From Gemmatimonas aurantiaca (GTDB lineage: Bacteria; Gemmatimonadota; Gemmatimonadetes; Gemmatimonadales; Gemmatimonadaceae): a stretch of DNA of 64,000 bases. The stretch covers positions 205,160 to 269,159 of the forward strand of contig NZ_JBBCJO010000010.1 in the NCBI RefSeq assembly GCF_037190085.1. The letters are read 5' to 3'. Positions 1 through 9,988 of this stretch are shown here, in pieces. How positions within the stretch are numbered: the first letter of the stretch is position 1; each line of letters opens with the position of its first letter. The notes below the pieces were generated by a model. That model saw nothing but the letters and a program-made list of their open reading frames with translations, was not told the DNA's origin and searched no databases. The position numbers and the translations under genes were made by a program.

Positions 1-1506
1 CGTCTTCGAGCGGATCGAATCCAGCGGGTACATCGAGCTGCTCTTGAAATTGTGCGGGAAGCCCAGCGTGTGCCCGACTTCGTGTGCCACGACGAACTGG
101 ATGAGACGGCCCATCAGCGAATCGGGGAACGGGAACGTCTGCGCACGTTTGTCGAGATGCCCCACCTGCGAGAAATACCAGTCGCGCTGCAGGTCGAGGA
201 TGTTGTGATACATCTGCACGTCGGCATCGATGATCTCGCCGGTGCGGGGATCGACCAGGCTGGGTCCCTGCGCATTGGCCACCGGCGACGGCAGCCAGCG
301 GATCATCGCGACGCTCGCGTCCTCGCCCGAAAAATCGGGATCGTTGGGCGCTTCGCCGGCCACGATGCCTTTGGCAAACCCGGCGGTTTCGAACGCCGGC
401 TGCCATTCCTCGATGCCCGCCTTCACCCACGGCACGAGCCAGGTGGGCGTGGCGGGATCGACATAGTACGTGATCGGCTTTTTCGGGACGCAGAGGTTGC
501 CCTGTTTCCGGTCGGAGCACTCGAGGCGCCAGCGGCTGATGTAGCGACGCGGCAGCACGCGCTGTTCACGTGAGCCGAAGTCGGTACGCGTGCGCGAGAA
601 GAATCCGACCCGTTCGTCGGCCAGCCTCGGCATCATCGGATCATCCGGCAGCCGCACGATGGAGAACGTGTATGCTTCCGTCGTGCTGGTGGGCGCGCCG
701 CCGCCGAAGATCGGGAGCGAGGCCGCGCCGGGTGTCGCCTGCGGGGTGAACGTCTGGATGGCGGTGACGTTCACGTTGCGGGAGAACGCCGAGAACTTGT
801 CCACGAACGACCGTGATGCATCGACCACGGCCCGGCGGCCATTGGCGGTGAACTCCTGCACCCCACCCACGAACAGTCGCGTCACGTCGATCACCGCCGC
901 GCTGTCCTTGCCGTACGCATCGACATTGAACGCGGCGATGATCGGATAGAACTGGATCAGCGACATCGCGCGTTCGGTCTGCAGCGTGGTATCCGACGCC
1001 ACGTTGTTGTAGTTGACGTCGCGCAGCAGGATGCGGTTGTCCCGGCGTTCGAAGCGCACGAGCCGTGTGGGACCGTTGGTGCTGCCGGTGATCGCGGCAT
1101 TGGTGCCGGCCAGCACGGTGGTCACCATGAAGTCCTTGCCGAGCTGCGACGCCGGGATCTCGAAGTAGAGGCGCGCACCGATCTGATGCACATCGAAGAC
1201 GCCCTGCTTCGAGCGGGCACGCGCCGTGATGACGGACGCGTAGGGGCGCGGGGTGGGCTCTCCCTGCGCACCAGCCAACGCGCCGGCCAGCGCTCCGAGA
1301 TTGGGCACACCGGCCGGCGGTTGTCCCCCCGTGGGCTGTCCGCCACCCGGTTGCCCGGGGGCATTCTGGCCCGCGGGCATTGCCGCCGGTGGACGATTGT
1401 TGGCGGGGGTCGCGGCCGGTGCCGGCTTGCTGGCCGGTTTGCACGCGGCGGCCATCAGCGCGGCCGCCGCGAGGGGCATGACATGCGGAATGAGGTCGCG
1501 ACGCAT
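1..1506 (-). CDS. Secreted zinc metalloprotease lipoprotein (DUF5117/DUF5118 type), 3' end outside window
   Basis: This is the N-terminal 502 codons of a metalloprotease that runs off the left edge. The start ATG at 1506 overlaps the stop of the upstream paralogue by one base (TGATG), so the two are translationally coupled. A lipoprotein signal (LMAAAC near residue 21) and an Ala/Pro/Gln-rich linker precede the conserved body. The zinc site HEVGHTLGFPHN (HExxHxxGxxH, first His about residue 475) lies just before the truncation. Protein sequence is closely parallel to the next gene over its whole length, so it is a tandem duplicate. Family members of this kind are predicted envelope-exposed peptidases; the substrate is unknown. 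Confidence 0.9.
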   Translation of the reverse strand, partial: MRRDLIPHVMPLAAAALMAAACKPASKPAPAATPANNRPPAAMPAGQNAPGQPGGGQPTGGQPPAGVPNLGALAGALAGAQGEPTPRPYASVITARARSKQGVFDVHQIGARLYFEIPASQLGKDFMVTTVLAGTNAAITGSTNGPTRLVRFERRDNRILLRDVNYNNVASDTTLQTERAMSLIQFYPIIAAFNVDAYGKDSAAVIDVTRLFVGGVQEFTANGRRAVVDASRSFVDKFSAFSRNVNVTAIQTFTPQATPGAASLPIFGGGAPTSTTEAYTFSIVRLPDDPMMPRLADERVGFFSRTRTDFGSREQRVLPRRYISRWRLECSDRKQGNLCVPKKPITYYVDPATPTWLVPWVKAGIEEWQPAFETAGFAKGIVAGEAPNDPDFSGEDASVAMIRWLPSPVANAQGPSLVDPRTGEIIDADVQMYHNILDLQRDWYFSQVGHLDKRAQTFPFPDSLMGRLIQFVVAHEVGHTLGFPHNFKSSSMYPLDSIRSKT

Positions 1507-4082
1507 CAGTCCTTCTTGTCCAGCATGGTCTTGATCTGATCGCGTGCGTCTTCGAGATGTGCCCGGCTCATGCGATCGCCCGTGCGGCCGATGGCCGACG
1601 CGAGCTGCGTGTCGAGCGCCCGCATCTCACTCTTGAGAATGGCGCGGATATCGGCCGGACTCACCGGCGCCGGTCCGAAGCCGGCGGGCGCGCCACCCTG
1701 TCCACCGGCAGCCGGTGTGGGCGGATTGATCTTGGCGGCCATCTGCTCGAGATACACCCGCTGTAGCCGTCGACGGAACGCATCGATCGGTGCACCGGTG
1801 GCGGTTTCCTTCCAGAGACCCCGACGCAGATCGGCCAGCATGTCGGCCACCGGATACACTTCGTTGCGCGACTTCGCACGCGCTTCGAGTTCCACCATGC
1901 GCGCCAGGCGATCGTTGGCCAGCAGCGCGGTGAGCGAACGCGCCTGCGCGGCCCCCACGCGGTTCAGCGAACCGTTCGCCTCGAACTTACGCAGGATGTT
2001 GTCGTCAAGCAGCCACGTGGGGGTGACGTAGGCGTTGTCGAGCAGGAACTGCACCGCGTCCTTCTGGCGCTGCGGTTCCACGTTGCGCCACACCGGTCCC
2101 GTCTGCCCCACGCGCTTCTGCTGACGGTATTCGGCACCGACGATGCGGGACACGTGCGCGAGTTCCGTGGCCCACTGGTTCACCGTGCGGCCATACAGCT
2201 CCTCGAGATTTTCGTACGTGTCGCCTTCCTTCCACGCGGTGGCGCTTTCGAGGAAGCCCATCACCCGCTTGAGATTCCTGATGCCCAGGGCGGTGGCGCG
2301 CACCGCGTCGGCATCACCCACGGCCTCGGACTGCTCCGCGGGGTCCGCCCCCTGGGCACCGGCGTCGTTGCTGAAGCGATACCAGGGGATCGTGTCCTGC
2401 ATGCGTGCCCACTGATCGAGCTGACGACGTTCGTCTTCGGGCGTGCGCGCGCCGGGAATCGGGCTGTATCCCCACTTCACCGCGTAGACGTCGTACGGTC
2501 CGACCTTCGGAATGAGATCGTCGAGTGCGATGCCGTCCTCGGGCTGGGCGACATAGTTGAAACGGGCATAGTCCATGAGCGTGGGCGTGTGGCCCATCTT
2601 CGCCACCCACGTCTTCGAGCGCACCGAGTCCAGCGGATACATCGAGCTGGCCTTGAAGTTGTGCGGGAAGCCGAGGGTGTGACCGACTTCGTGCGCCGTC
2701 ACGTATTCGAGCAGGCGGCCGGCGAGCGTGTCGGGGAAGGGCAGCTTCTGCGCACGCGGATCGAGCGGCCCGACCTGCGTGAAGTACCAGGCCCGCGTGA
2801 GATTCATGACATTGAGATACGTCTGCACGTCGGCGTCGAGAATCTCGCCGGTGCGCGGGTCCTTGAGCGACGGACCCACGGCATTCTCGGTGGCCGACGG
2901 CAGCCAGCGCACCATGCTCACCGTGGCGTCTTCACCCGAAAAATCGGGATCGTTGGTGGGCGCTTCGGCCGCGATGATACCCTGATAGAAGCCGGCCGCC
3001 TCGAATGCCGGCTGCCAGGCTTCGATGCCCTTGCGGATCCACGGCTTGAGCCAGGCCGGGGTGGCCGGATCGAGGTAGTACGTGATGGGCTTCTTCGGCA
3101 CGCAGAGATTGCCGACCTTCCGATCGCTGCATTCGAGACGCCAGCGCGAGATGTAACGACGCGCTTCCACGCGCTGCGTCGCGCCCGAGAAATCGCGCTG
3201 CATCACGCCGAAGTATCCCACGCGGTCGTCCTGCAGCCGCGGCATCATGGGATCTTCCGGCAGCTTCGCGATCGAGAAGGTGTACTTCTCGGTGGTGGGC
3301 GCCGTGGCGTTCGCGCCGCCCGGGCCACCGGGACCGCCACCGCCGGACGCCGCGCCCTGCGGTGTGAATGTCTGCACGGCAGTGACGTTCACGTTGCGCG
3401 AGTAGGCGGCGAACCGTTCGATGTACGAACGCGCGGCATCGACCTGCGCGCGGCGACCCAGCGCCGAGTATTCCGGCACCCCGCCCGTGAACATGCGCGT
3501 CACTTCCACGACCGCCGAGCTGTCGGGGCCATAGGCTTCGATGTTCAGCGCCGTGAGGATCTTGGTGACGCCGATGAGCTCCGCCGCGAGACGCTGCGAC
3601 GCGGCGGTATCGGCGATGATGTCCCGATAGGACGCCTCGCGCACGAGTACGCGATTGTCGCGTCGTTCGAAGCGCACGAGATTGTTGCCACCCTGCGTGC
3701 CGCGGATGCCGATTTCGTCGGGCGTGCCGGCCAGCGTGGTGACGACGACGTAGTCCTTTCCGAGTTCGGTGCGCGGGATCTCGAAGTAGAGACGTGCGCC
3801 CACCTGATGCACCTTGAAGACGCCGTTCTTCGTGACCGCGCGGGAGGTGATGACGGCGCCGTACGGGCGAGGTTGCGGATCCTGGCCGGAGGCACCAGGG
3901 GCACCACCGCCGGGCTGTCCGCCCGTCGGTCCTGCCGTCGGGGCCGGACCGGCGGCCGGTCGGGCCGCCGCGGGTGCCGGCGCCGGCGTGGCGGCGGGTG
4001 GGGACTTGGGCGCGCAGGCGCCGAGCGCGAAGCCGACCGAGGCCAGGCCGGCGGTGGCGAAGGCAGAATGAGCGTAACGCAT
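1506..4082 (-). CDS. Secreted zinc metalloprotease lipoprotein (DUF5117/DUF5118 type)
   Basis: A complete 858-residue paralogue of the preceding gene. I chose ATG 4082 because it gives a short basic N-terminus, a hydrophobic segment and a lipobox (ALGAC), followed by a Pro/Ala/Gly-rich linker to about residue 75. The catalytic HEVGHTLGFPHN motif begins near residue 464, with SSMYPLDS just after it, as in the family. The C-terminal 300 residues are helical. It lies 105 bp downstream of the LytTR response regulator on the same strand, so regulation by that two-component pair is plausible but inferred. An in-frame upstream extension to 4178 lacks any signal-peptide logic and was rejected. Confidence 0.92.
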   Translation of the reverse strand: MRYAHSAFATAGLASVGFALGACAPKSPPAATPAPAPAAARPAAGPAPTAGPTGGQPGGGAPGASGQDPQPRPYGAVITSRAVTKNGVFKVHQVGARLYFEIPRTELGKDYVVVTTLAGTPDEIGIRGTQGGNNLVRFERRDNRVLVREASYRDIIADTAASQRLAAELIGVTKILTALNIEAYGPDSSAVVEVTRMFTGGVPEYSALGRRAQVDAARSYIERFAAYSRNVNVTAVQTFTPQGAASGGGGPGGPGGANATAPTTEKYTFSIAKLPEDPMMPRLQDDRVGYFGVMQRDFSGATQRVEARRYISRWRLECSDRKVGNLCVPKKPITYYLDPATPAWLKPWIRKGIEAWQPAFEAAGFYQGIIAAEAPTNDPDFSGEDATVSMVRWLPSATENAVGPSLKDPRTGEILDADVQTYLNVMNLTRAWYFTQVGPLDPRAQKLPFPDTLAGRLLEYVTAHEVGHTLGFPHNFKASSMYPLDSVRSKTWVAKMGHTPTLMDYARFNYVAQPEDGIALDDLIPKVGPYDVYAVKWGYSPIPGARTPEDERRQLDQWARMQDTIPWYRFSNDAGAQGADPAEQSEAVGDADAVRATALGIRNLKRVMGFLESATAWKEGDTYENLEELYGRTVNQWATELAHVSRIVGAEYRQQKRVGQTGPVWRNVEPQRQKDAVQFLLDNAYVTPTWLLDDNILRKFEANGSLNRVGAAQARSLTALLANDRLARMVELEARAKSRNEVYPVADMLADLRRGLWKETATGAPIDAFRRRLQRVYLEQMAAKINPPTPAAGGQGGAPAGFGPAPVSPADIRAILKSEMRALDTQLASAIGRTGDRMSRAHLEDARDQIKTMLDKKD

Positions 4083-4187
4083 TCGAGGGACTGGTAGAGA
4101 GGGCAGGGCCGGCGTCGTCGCAAGCCGGAATGGAAAATCTACGTGATGTCCCGGGCTGATGCCCCTCGCCGCCGCCAATATGGCGTC

Positions 4188-4904
4188 TTACAGCAATCGC
4201 TCGCGGACGGATTGCACGCGGGAACGCCCCACCGGGAGTTCCATGCCGCCCTGCATGCGGAGACGATACCGGCCACCACTCTCCACGAGCAGCGAATCCG
4301 CGAGGTGCATGTTCACGAGATACGAGCGATGGATGCGCACAAACGCCGCCGGCAACACCTGCTGCAGCCGATCGAGGGTCTTGTCGTGCAGTTCCCGTCG
4401 TCCGTTCACCAGGCGCAGCGCGCAGTAGTCTCCATCGGCCTGGATCCAGGCGATGTCCTCCACCGGGATCAGGGTCACACCGTGAACCCGCCACACCCCG
4501 AGCTGACGCGCGGCACGCCCCGACGTGCGGGACGCCGTTTGTGCCCGCTCGAGCGCCTGGGCCAGTCGCGCACGGGGAAAGGGTTTGGCCAGGAAGTCGA
4601 GCACGCCCAGGGCAAACGCCTCCAGCGCACGGTCGGCATGTGCCGAGATGACGATGGTGTGAAACGTGCTGGCGATCGCGCGATGCAGCAGGGAAAAACC
4701 GTCCTCTCCCTGCAGGTTGAGATCGAGCAGCAGCACATCGATGGGAAGTCGCCGCAACACGTCCTCGGCGTCATCCAGGGACGCCGCGCTGTCGATCGAT
4801 GTGGACGACCCCAGGAGTTCGCGGCACAGGCGCACGATGCGCTGCTGCACCAGCGGCTCATCTTCGACGACGAGGATTCTCAGCACGTGGCGCGCTCCTG
4901 CCAT
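4188..4904 (-). CDS. LytTR-family response regulator
   Basis: A 238-residue DNA-binding response regulator. The receiver domain (residues 8-125) shows the acidic pair in VVEDE (Glu14, Asp15), the phosphoacceptor Asp61 in LLLDLNLQG, a switch Ser87 in VISAHA and Lys107 in LAKPF. A LytTR DNA-binding domain follows (about 140-237), with HRSYLVN near its centre. The start at 4904 was chosen because it opens directly into the receiver domain; it overlaps the 3' end of the sensor kinase gene by 25 bp, so the two form a co-translated two-component pair. The targets are unknown; the downstream protease genes are the nearest candidates. Confidence 0.93.
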   Translation of the reverse strand: MAGARHVLRILVVEDEPLVQQRIVRLCRELLGSSTSIDSAASLDDAEDVLRRLPIDVLLLDLNLQGEDGFSLLHRAIASTFHTIVISAHADRALEAFALGVLDFLAKPFPRARLAQALERAQTASRTSGRAARQLGVWRVHGVTLIPVEDIAWIQADGDYCALRLVNGRRELHDKTLDRLQQVLPAAFVRIHRSYLVNMHLADSLLVESGGRYRLRMQGGMELPVGRSRVQSVRERLL

Positions 4905-6676
4905 CCGCGGTGCATGACGGCTCGTGGCAGCACCAGGACGCTTACCCATCGGGTGTCTTGCGGGCGTTGTTCGAAGCGCCAGTCGGTATCGAATGCGGTA
5001 CGCAGACTTGCCTCGATGAAGCGGGTGCCGGTGCCGGGGGTTCCGGGCGTGGCGGTTCGTGCCGCGCCCGAGGTGCGCAAGGCCACGGACATCCGAACCG
5101 ACATCCGCAGGACGAGGTGCGTGTCGCCCATGTGCTCCGCCTGCAGCAGAAAGTCGGGCTGAGGATCGATCGTGTCATGCGACGACACCACGCCCACGCC
5201 GTGCGTGAGGCCATTCTCGACGAGCGTATGCAACACACCGGGCGGCAGGGCGAGGTCCTGCCACAACGATGTCCCCTCGAGATGCAGCACGAGCGGACGG
5301 GGCCGCCCGATGGAGACAATGGCGAGGTGTGTCCGGCAGAGCGCGATCTCGTCGTCCACGGCAATCCATGTCTCTTCGCTGGCCGCGCGCACGAGACGGA
5401 ACTCCTCGCCCAGCAACTCCACCATGCGACTGGCATTGGCTGGTGAACGTTCGATGAGTTCCTGCAATGACGTGAGCGTGTTCATGAGCCAGTGCGGATG
5501 AATGCTGTGGCGAAGCAATGCGGTGCGGAGGCGCGCCCGCGTCGCTTCGAGCGCCACGCTGCGCTCGGCGCCAGCCCGCAGGTATCCCGCATGGGCCAGC
5601 AGCACCGTGACGAGGATCGCGGCAAAGGCGATCATGTAGAGGCCATCGATGTAGACGGCCGGAGCGATCAGTGCGGCGGCGAGTGTCGTGCCGAGCAGCA
5701 CGGTGAACATGCTGGCGGCATTGTCCGGGTCATGACGTGCGGCGCGGTAGGTGATGAGCAAGGACATGGACAGCCCGCTCACATGCAGCAGCCAACTGGC
5801 CAGATCGAACGTGGAGGCGAACACCATGATGATGAGGATCGCCAGCCCATACAGTCCCCGCTCTGCCCGTCGTGCCTTGGTGGGATGTGTGTCGAAACGC
5901 AGCGCGAAGTACGCCGGCAGCAGCAACGCCGACAGGGCCGTCAGCACGCGGATGGCCAGCAACCGCGTCCGATGCAGATCGTAGGGATAGCCCACGAGCG
6001 GCCGCCACGCCTCGAGCATCGGAAGCACCAATCCCACGAGGCAGAGACCGAGCAGCGCCCAGGCTCCCTGTCTGGCGCCGGTACGGGCGATCACCGCGCC
6101 GACATAGAGAGCCGCCACGAGCAGGCATCCCATGGCCAGCGTGGGCAGCAGCCAGGCGCGATAGCGCCTACCGTACAGATCATCGAGCGGCTGGACACCC
6201 ACCTGGAGATCGGCGCGGGAAAAACCGCGACTCAGGTGCTGACTCGATGCGCGGATGACGAGCGTGTGCGTGCCCACGGTGGCACGGGCAGGTGGTACCG
6301 GTACGATCCAATCGATGCGACCGGGTGTTTCCGTCGCCACACTGTTTCCCACGATCCCGTTGGACGGGAGCGCTTCGGCATCCCACGTAGCTTCACTGGC
6401 GCCGCGCACACCGATGAGGATGCCCAGAGGACGCGCCGTCTCCGCGCTGGTGAGTCGGACGCGATACTGCAGCAGATACGGGCCGGTCCACATCGCCGAC
6501 ATCTGTCCATCGAGTGGCCGCCATTGTCCCGGTGGATCCTGCTCGAGCCGCATGCCCACCGGTTCGAGACGCACCCCCATCGGGCCGTTGCTCAGGTGGA
6601 ACCCCACCAGCAGCAATGCGATGAGTGGAAACGGGATGAGCGCGAGACGCAGGCGTGACGCAATCCTGAAGGCCAT
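4880..6676 (-). CDS. Membrane sensor histidine kinase, LytS/YehU type (His_kinase PF06580-like)
   Basis: A 598-residue sensor kinase partnered with the overlapping LytTR regulator. It has an N-terminal membrane anchor, an extracytoplasmic beta-rich domain (about 30-170), six or seven hydrophobic helices (about 175-365), then a kinase core. The phosphoacceptor region reads IHPHWLMNTL, matching the NPHFLFN signature of the LytS-like family (His about residue 395); the ATP-binding N box is LVENGLTHG, and a short glycine box GTPGTGTRF follows. The architecture resembles 7TMR-DISM kinases. The start ATG 6676 was preferred over 6694 because it opens with the basic MAFRIASRLR membrane anchor. The ligand cannot be told from sequence. 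Confidence 0.9.
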   Translation of the reverse strand: MAFRIASRLRLALIPFPLIALLLVGFHLSNGPMGVRLEPVGMRLEQDPPGQWRPLDGQMSAMWTGPYLLQYRVRLTSAETARPLGILIGVRGASEATWDAEALPSNGIVGNSVATETPGRIDWIVPVPPARATVGTHTLVIRASSQHLSRGFSRADLQVGVQPLDDLYGRRYRAWLLPTLAMGCLLVAALYVGAVIARTGARQGAWALLGLCLVGLVLPMLEAWRPLVGYPYDLHRTRLLAIRVLTALSALLLPAYFALRFDTHPTKARRAERGLYGLAILIIMVFASTFDLASWLLHVSGLSMSLLITYRAARHDPDNAASMFTVLLGTTLAAALIAPAVYIDGLYMIAFAAILVTVLLAHAGYLRAGAERSVALEATRARLRTALLRHSIHPHWLMNTLTSLQELIERSPANASRMVELLGEEFRLVRAASEETWIAVDDEIALCRTHLAIVSIGRPRPLVLHLEGTSLWQDLALPPGVLHTLVENGLTHGVGVVSSHDTIDPQPDFLLQAEHMGDTHLVLRMSVRMSVALRTSGAARTATPGTPGTGTRFIEASLRTAFDTDWRFEQRPQDTRWVSVLVLPRAVMHRGWQERATC

Positions 6677-6786
6677 GTGGGGAAGGTAGCACACCCCTGA
6701 TGTCGATCCGGTGCCGTTCGGCGGAGTGCTGGTGCCGTTGGCCGATCGATCGCGCCATCGTGTGGGTCGTGGTGGCAGTGTGGGGC

Positions 6787-8322
6787 ATGCACATTCTCCC
6801 GACGTTTCCCATATCAGCCATTGGCTTCATACTGGCCATGGTCGTGACAGGACTGCCCGTATTGCCTGTTCCCGCCGTCGCCATGACACAACCCGATACG
6901 CGCCCGTCAATCTCGCCAATCCGGTTCGAGCCCTATCAACTCGTCACGCGAGCGCACGGCACCATCGACGCGGAACTGGGTGTTCTCGAAGTGCCGCGTC
7001 GACACGATCAACCGGACGGACCGACGCAGACGTTGCGCATGGTGCGGTTACGCGCCGTGCATCCGACTGCGGGCGCTGCGCCCGTGATCTATCTGGCTGG
7101 CGGCCCGGGCGGATCGGGAATCGATGCGGCGCGTGGCGGTCGCTGGCCGGTGTTCGATGCGGTGCGTCAGCATGTCGATGTCATCCTGCTCGATCAACGC
7201 GGAACAGGTCGTTCCGATCCACCACCGGCATGTCCACGACCGGGCGTCGCACCCCTGCGCAACGACTCGGTGATGACCGAGGCCCACTATCTCGATGCCG
7301 TACGCCGCGAGACCATGCGCTGCGTGACCTGGTGGCGCAGCCAGGGTGTCGATCTGGGTGCATACACCACCCTGGAGAGTGCACGCGATCTCGACATGAT
7401 CCGGCGCGCGCTCGGTGTGCCGCGCGTGAATCTCTGGGGCATGAGCTACGGGACACATCTCGCGCTGGCCACGCTTCGTCGGTTTCCCCGCGCCATCCAG
7501 CGTGTGGTGCTGATGGGAACGGAGGGGCCGGATCACACCCTCAAGGATCCGCGTGATGCGGATCTCCTGCTGCGTCGACTTGCCGAGTGGACGGCGCGTG
7601 ATACCATCGCCCGCACACTGACCCCCGATCTCGAGCAGGCGCTGCGCGATGCGTTGCGATCGCTGGAGGCGCGTCCGCTCCCGGCCATGGTGCCAGGCCC
7701 GCCCGGCGTCGGTGGACCGATGATGATCGGCGCGTTCGATCTGCAACTCGTCGTGGCGGTGGCGCTCGGACGTACGCAGACGGCCTCGCTCGTTCCCGTC
7801 ATGCTGGCCATGGTGCAGCAAGGTGATGCGTCGCTGGTGGCGCAGTTGATCGGCGGTCTGCGGGAGGGTCTGCTGCGGCCCGCTGCCATGTCGTTGGCGA
7901 TGGATCTGGCGAGCGGCGCCACACCGGCCCGTCGCACGTTGGTGATGAAGGGCGAACAACAGAGTGTTCTCGGACGTGCGCTCAATTTTCCGTGGATGGC
8001 CCTGAATGCCGCCGAGTACGGTGTGCCCGATCTCGGCGATGCGTTCCGGGCGCCGGTCCGATCGGATGTCCCCACGCTCTTCGTGAGCGGCACGATGGAT
8101 GGACGCACACCACCCGCCAATGCCGACGAGGTGCGTCGCGGATTTCCACATTCGTTCACGCTGTTGCTCGACGGAGCGGGACACGATGACGATCTGTGGC
8201 TGGCTTCCCCCCGGATCGCGCCGGTCCTGAGTCGATTTTTCAGCGGTGATCGTATCAGCTCGGAGACCATCGTGACGCCACTGCTGCGGATTCCCGCCCC
8301 ACCGGGGAGTGCGCGCGACTGA
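6787..8322 (+). CDS. Exported alpha/beta hydrolase (tripeptidyl aminopeptidase-like, S33)
   Basis: A 511-residue serine hydrolase with an N-terminal hydrophobic export signal. The oxyanion segment LAGGPGGSG, nucleophile Ser220 in GMSYG, Asp438 in GTMDGRTPP and His466 in GAGHDD form a complete catalytic triad in the order and spacing of the TAP/proline iminopeptidase (S33) group, so an exported aminopeptidase is likely. I chose ATG 6787, leaving about 110 bp to the divergent kinase gene for promoters; an in-frame ATG at 6700 would leave only 23 bp and adds a second hydrophobic stretch, but cannot be excluded. Confidence 0.88.
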   Translation: MHILPTFPISAIGFILAMVVTGLPVLPVPAVAMTQPDTRPSISPIRFEPYQLVTRAHGTIDAELGVLEVPRRHDQPDGPTQTLRMVRLRAVHPTAGAAPVIYLAGGPGGSGIDAARGGRWPVFDAVRQHVDVILLDQRGTGRSDPPPACPRPGVAPLRNDSVMTEAHYLDAVRRETMRCVTWWRSQGVDLGAYTTLESARDLDMIRRALGVPRVNLWGMSYGTHLALATLRRFPRAIQRVVLMGTEGPDHTLKDPRDADLLLRRLAEWTARDTIARTLTPDLEQALRDALRSLEARPLPAMVPGPPGVGGPMMIGAFDLQLVVAVALGRTQTASLVPVMLAMVQQGDASLVAQLIGGLREGLLRPAAMSLAMDLASGATPARRTLVMKGEQQSVLGRALNFPWMALNAAEYGVPDLGDAFRAPVRSDVPTLFVSGTMDGRTPPANADEVRRGFPHSFTLLLDGAGHDDDLWLASPRIAPVLSRFFSGDRISSETIVTPLLRIPAPPGSARD

Positions 8323-8358
8323 CCATGGGTGACCATGAGCCGCACGCGCGCTCCGGTA

Positions 8359-9981
8359 CTATTTGAGCGTCCGCACCATCCAATCGGCCAGCGTCCCCAG
8401 GACTTCCCGGCGTACCCGCGTGTTCGGCAGCAACGCATACCCGTTCAATGCTCCGGTGGCGTCGGCGAGCATGAGGTGATTCGTGGCCGGAAAGTGGTGC
8501 AGCGACACCTGACGATTGCCCGCCGTGCGCAAGGTGGCGGCGATGGTGTCCGCCTGCTCCTTCGTGATCTGCAGATCGGTGTCTCCCTGCAGCACGAGCA
8601 CCGGCTGCTTCACCTGCCGCAACACGACACGCGGATCGGTGCGCATGAAATAGCCGAACCACGTATTGGCACGCTCGAGTGAATCCAGCCCCGGCGGCAC
8701 TTTGCGACGCAGCGAATCGCGCTGGCTTTCGGTGACATCGGAGAGTTCCCGGATGACCGTCTCGTTCTGCTGGACGAGAATGCGGCGGCCATCGTACGCC
8801 GGCCCGGCGAGCAGGGCGATCGCGCGCACCGAGGGCTCACGCACGGCCACCAGCGGGGCGATCAACCCGCCCTCGCTGTGTCCGGCCAGCGCAATGCGCG
8901 TGGGGTCGATATCGGGACGTGTCCGGAGCCAGGCAATCACCGATTGCACATCGTCGGCGAAGTCCGCGCTCGTGGCGGCATTGCGCGTGGAGGCGCCACC
9001 GCTCGCTCCCACGCCCCGATCGTCGTAACGCAGGACGGCAATGCCCCGTCGACCCAGCGTGTCGGCGATCTCGCGAAACGGCTGATAGCCGCGGATGCCG
9101 GGAATGCGCGAGTCGCGCTCCTGCGGACCGCTGCCGCTGATGGTGATGACCACCGGCATCCGGCCTGTTCTGCTGGACGGCTTGGTGAGAGTGCCGGCGA
9201 GCGTGTAGCCACGCACCGTGGGAATCGTGACCTGTTCGGCCGTGTAGGGTGCACCTGCCGGCGCTCCATAGTCCACCGATTCCGCGCTCGGCGCGGCCAC
9301 GGCCTTCGCGACCCGCACCGCCCGGAGCCCCTGCGCGGGCACCGCGATCTCCACCGGCACCTCACCGCTCCACACCGTGCGCAGTGTCAGTCCGCTGATG
9401 GCCAGGGTGGTGGTATCGCCAACACCGGCCACGGTGCCTTCGATGGTTTGTGCGCCCGCCGACATGAACAGCGGCACCACCCGACGGTTCGCCTGCCGCG
9501 CGACGCGCGAGACGATGGCACCGTGCGTGACCGACTGCCCCATGAAGGGAATGGCGCCATTCTGGCTGGGCACGGTCTGACTGCGCGACTGACCGCCGGC
9601 GCGTGCGTCGATCACCACACTGTCTCCGCGGGGTGTCAGCGTGACGTCCTGCACCGGTGGGGCATCCGCCGCGGCATTGGGCGCCCGGACCACGATGTTC
9701 AGCGCCGAGAGGGTGGTGCCACTGCGCTGTTGCACCCAGGTGATGGAAGGCTGACCACGCATCACCAGCACACCGCGAACCGCGGTGGCTTCGATGGTCA
9801 CGGTTTCCGTGCCCAGGGTATCCGTGCCGCGCAGGTAGACGAAATACAACGGGTTCGGTGCGCCTGCACTCTGTGCGCGCGCCAGACGGGCAAACATGAA
9901 GCCCGCCATCAACGCGCAGAGGGTGATCAGCAGCGTGGAGAAGCCGGCACGGCGGGAACGAAGAAAGACGAGGTGCAGCAT
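8359..9981 (-). CDS. Exported alpha/beta hydrolase, last gene of SPFH operon
   Basis: A 540-residue protein with an N-terminal signal anchor (LLITLCALMAGFMFARLA), a beta-rich N-terminal region (about 40-240) and a C-terminal alpha/beta hydrolase domain. The triad is visible: Ser369 in GHSEGG, Asp469 in GDTDLQI and His502 in ATNHLM, with the oxyanion motif ISGSGPQERD before it. The family includes S9-like and dienelactone hydrolase-like esterases; the substrate is unknown. The start ATG 9981 lies 7 nt after the ribbon-helix-helix gene stop, so it is in the same transcription unit. A longer reading frame to 10260 merely overlaps the small upstream gene. Confidence 0.88.
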   Translation of the reverse strand: MLHLVFLRSRRAGFSTLLITLCALMAGFMFARLARAQSAGAPNPLYFVYLRGTDTLGTETVTIEATAVRGVLVMRGQPSITWVQQRSGTTLSALNIVVRAPNAAADAPPVQDVTLTPRGDSVVIDARAGGQSRSQTVPSQNGAIPFMGQSVTHGAIVSRVARQANRRVVPLFMSAGAQTIEGTVAGVGDTTTLAISGLTLRTVWSGEVPVEIAVPAQGLRAVRVAKAVAAPSAESVDYGAPAGAPYTAEQVTIPTVRGYTLAGTLTKPSSRTGRMPVVITISGSGPQERDSRIPGIRGYQPFREIADTLGRRGIAVLRYDDRGVGASGGASTRNAATSADFADDVQSVIAWLRTRPDIDPTRIALAGHSEGGLIAPLVAVREPSVRAIALLAGPAYDGRRILVQQNETVIRELSDVTESQRDSLRRKVPPGLDSLERANTWFGYFMRTDPRVVLRQVKQPVLVLQGDTDLQITKEQADTIAATLRTAGNRQVSLHHFPATNHLMLADATGALNGYALLPNTRVRREVLGTLADWMVRTLK

Positions 9982-9988
9982 GACACAC

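Noticed and set aside
2154..4097. 647-codon plus-strand open frame opposite the second metalloprotease
   Set aside because: It is a high-GC shadow of a well-supported gene with HExxH motif; no motifs of its own.
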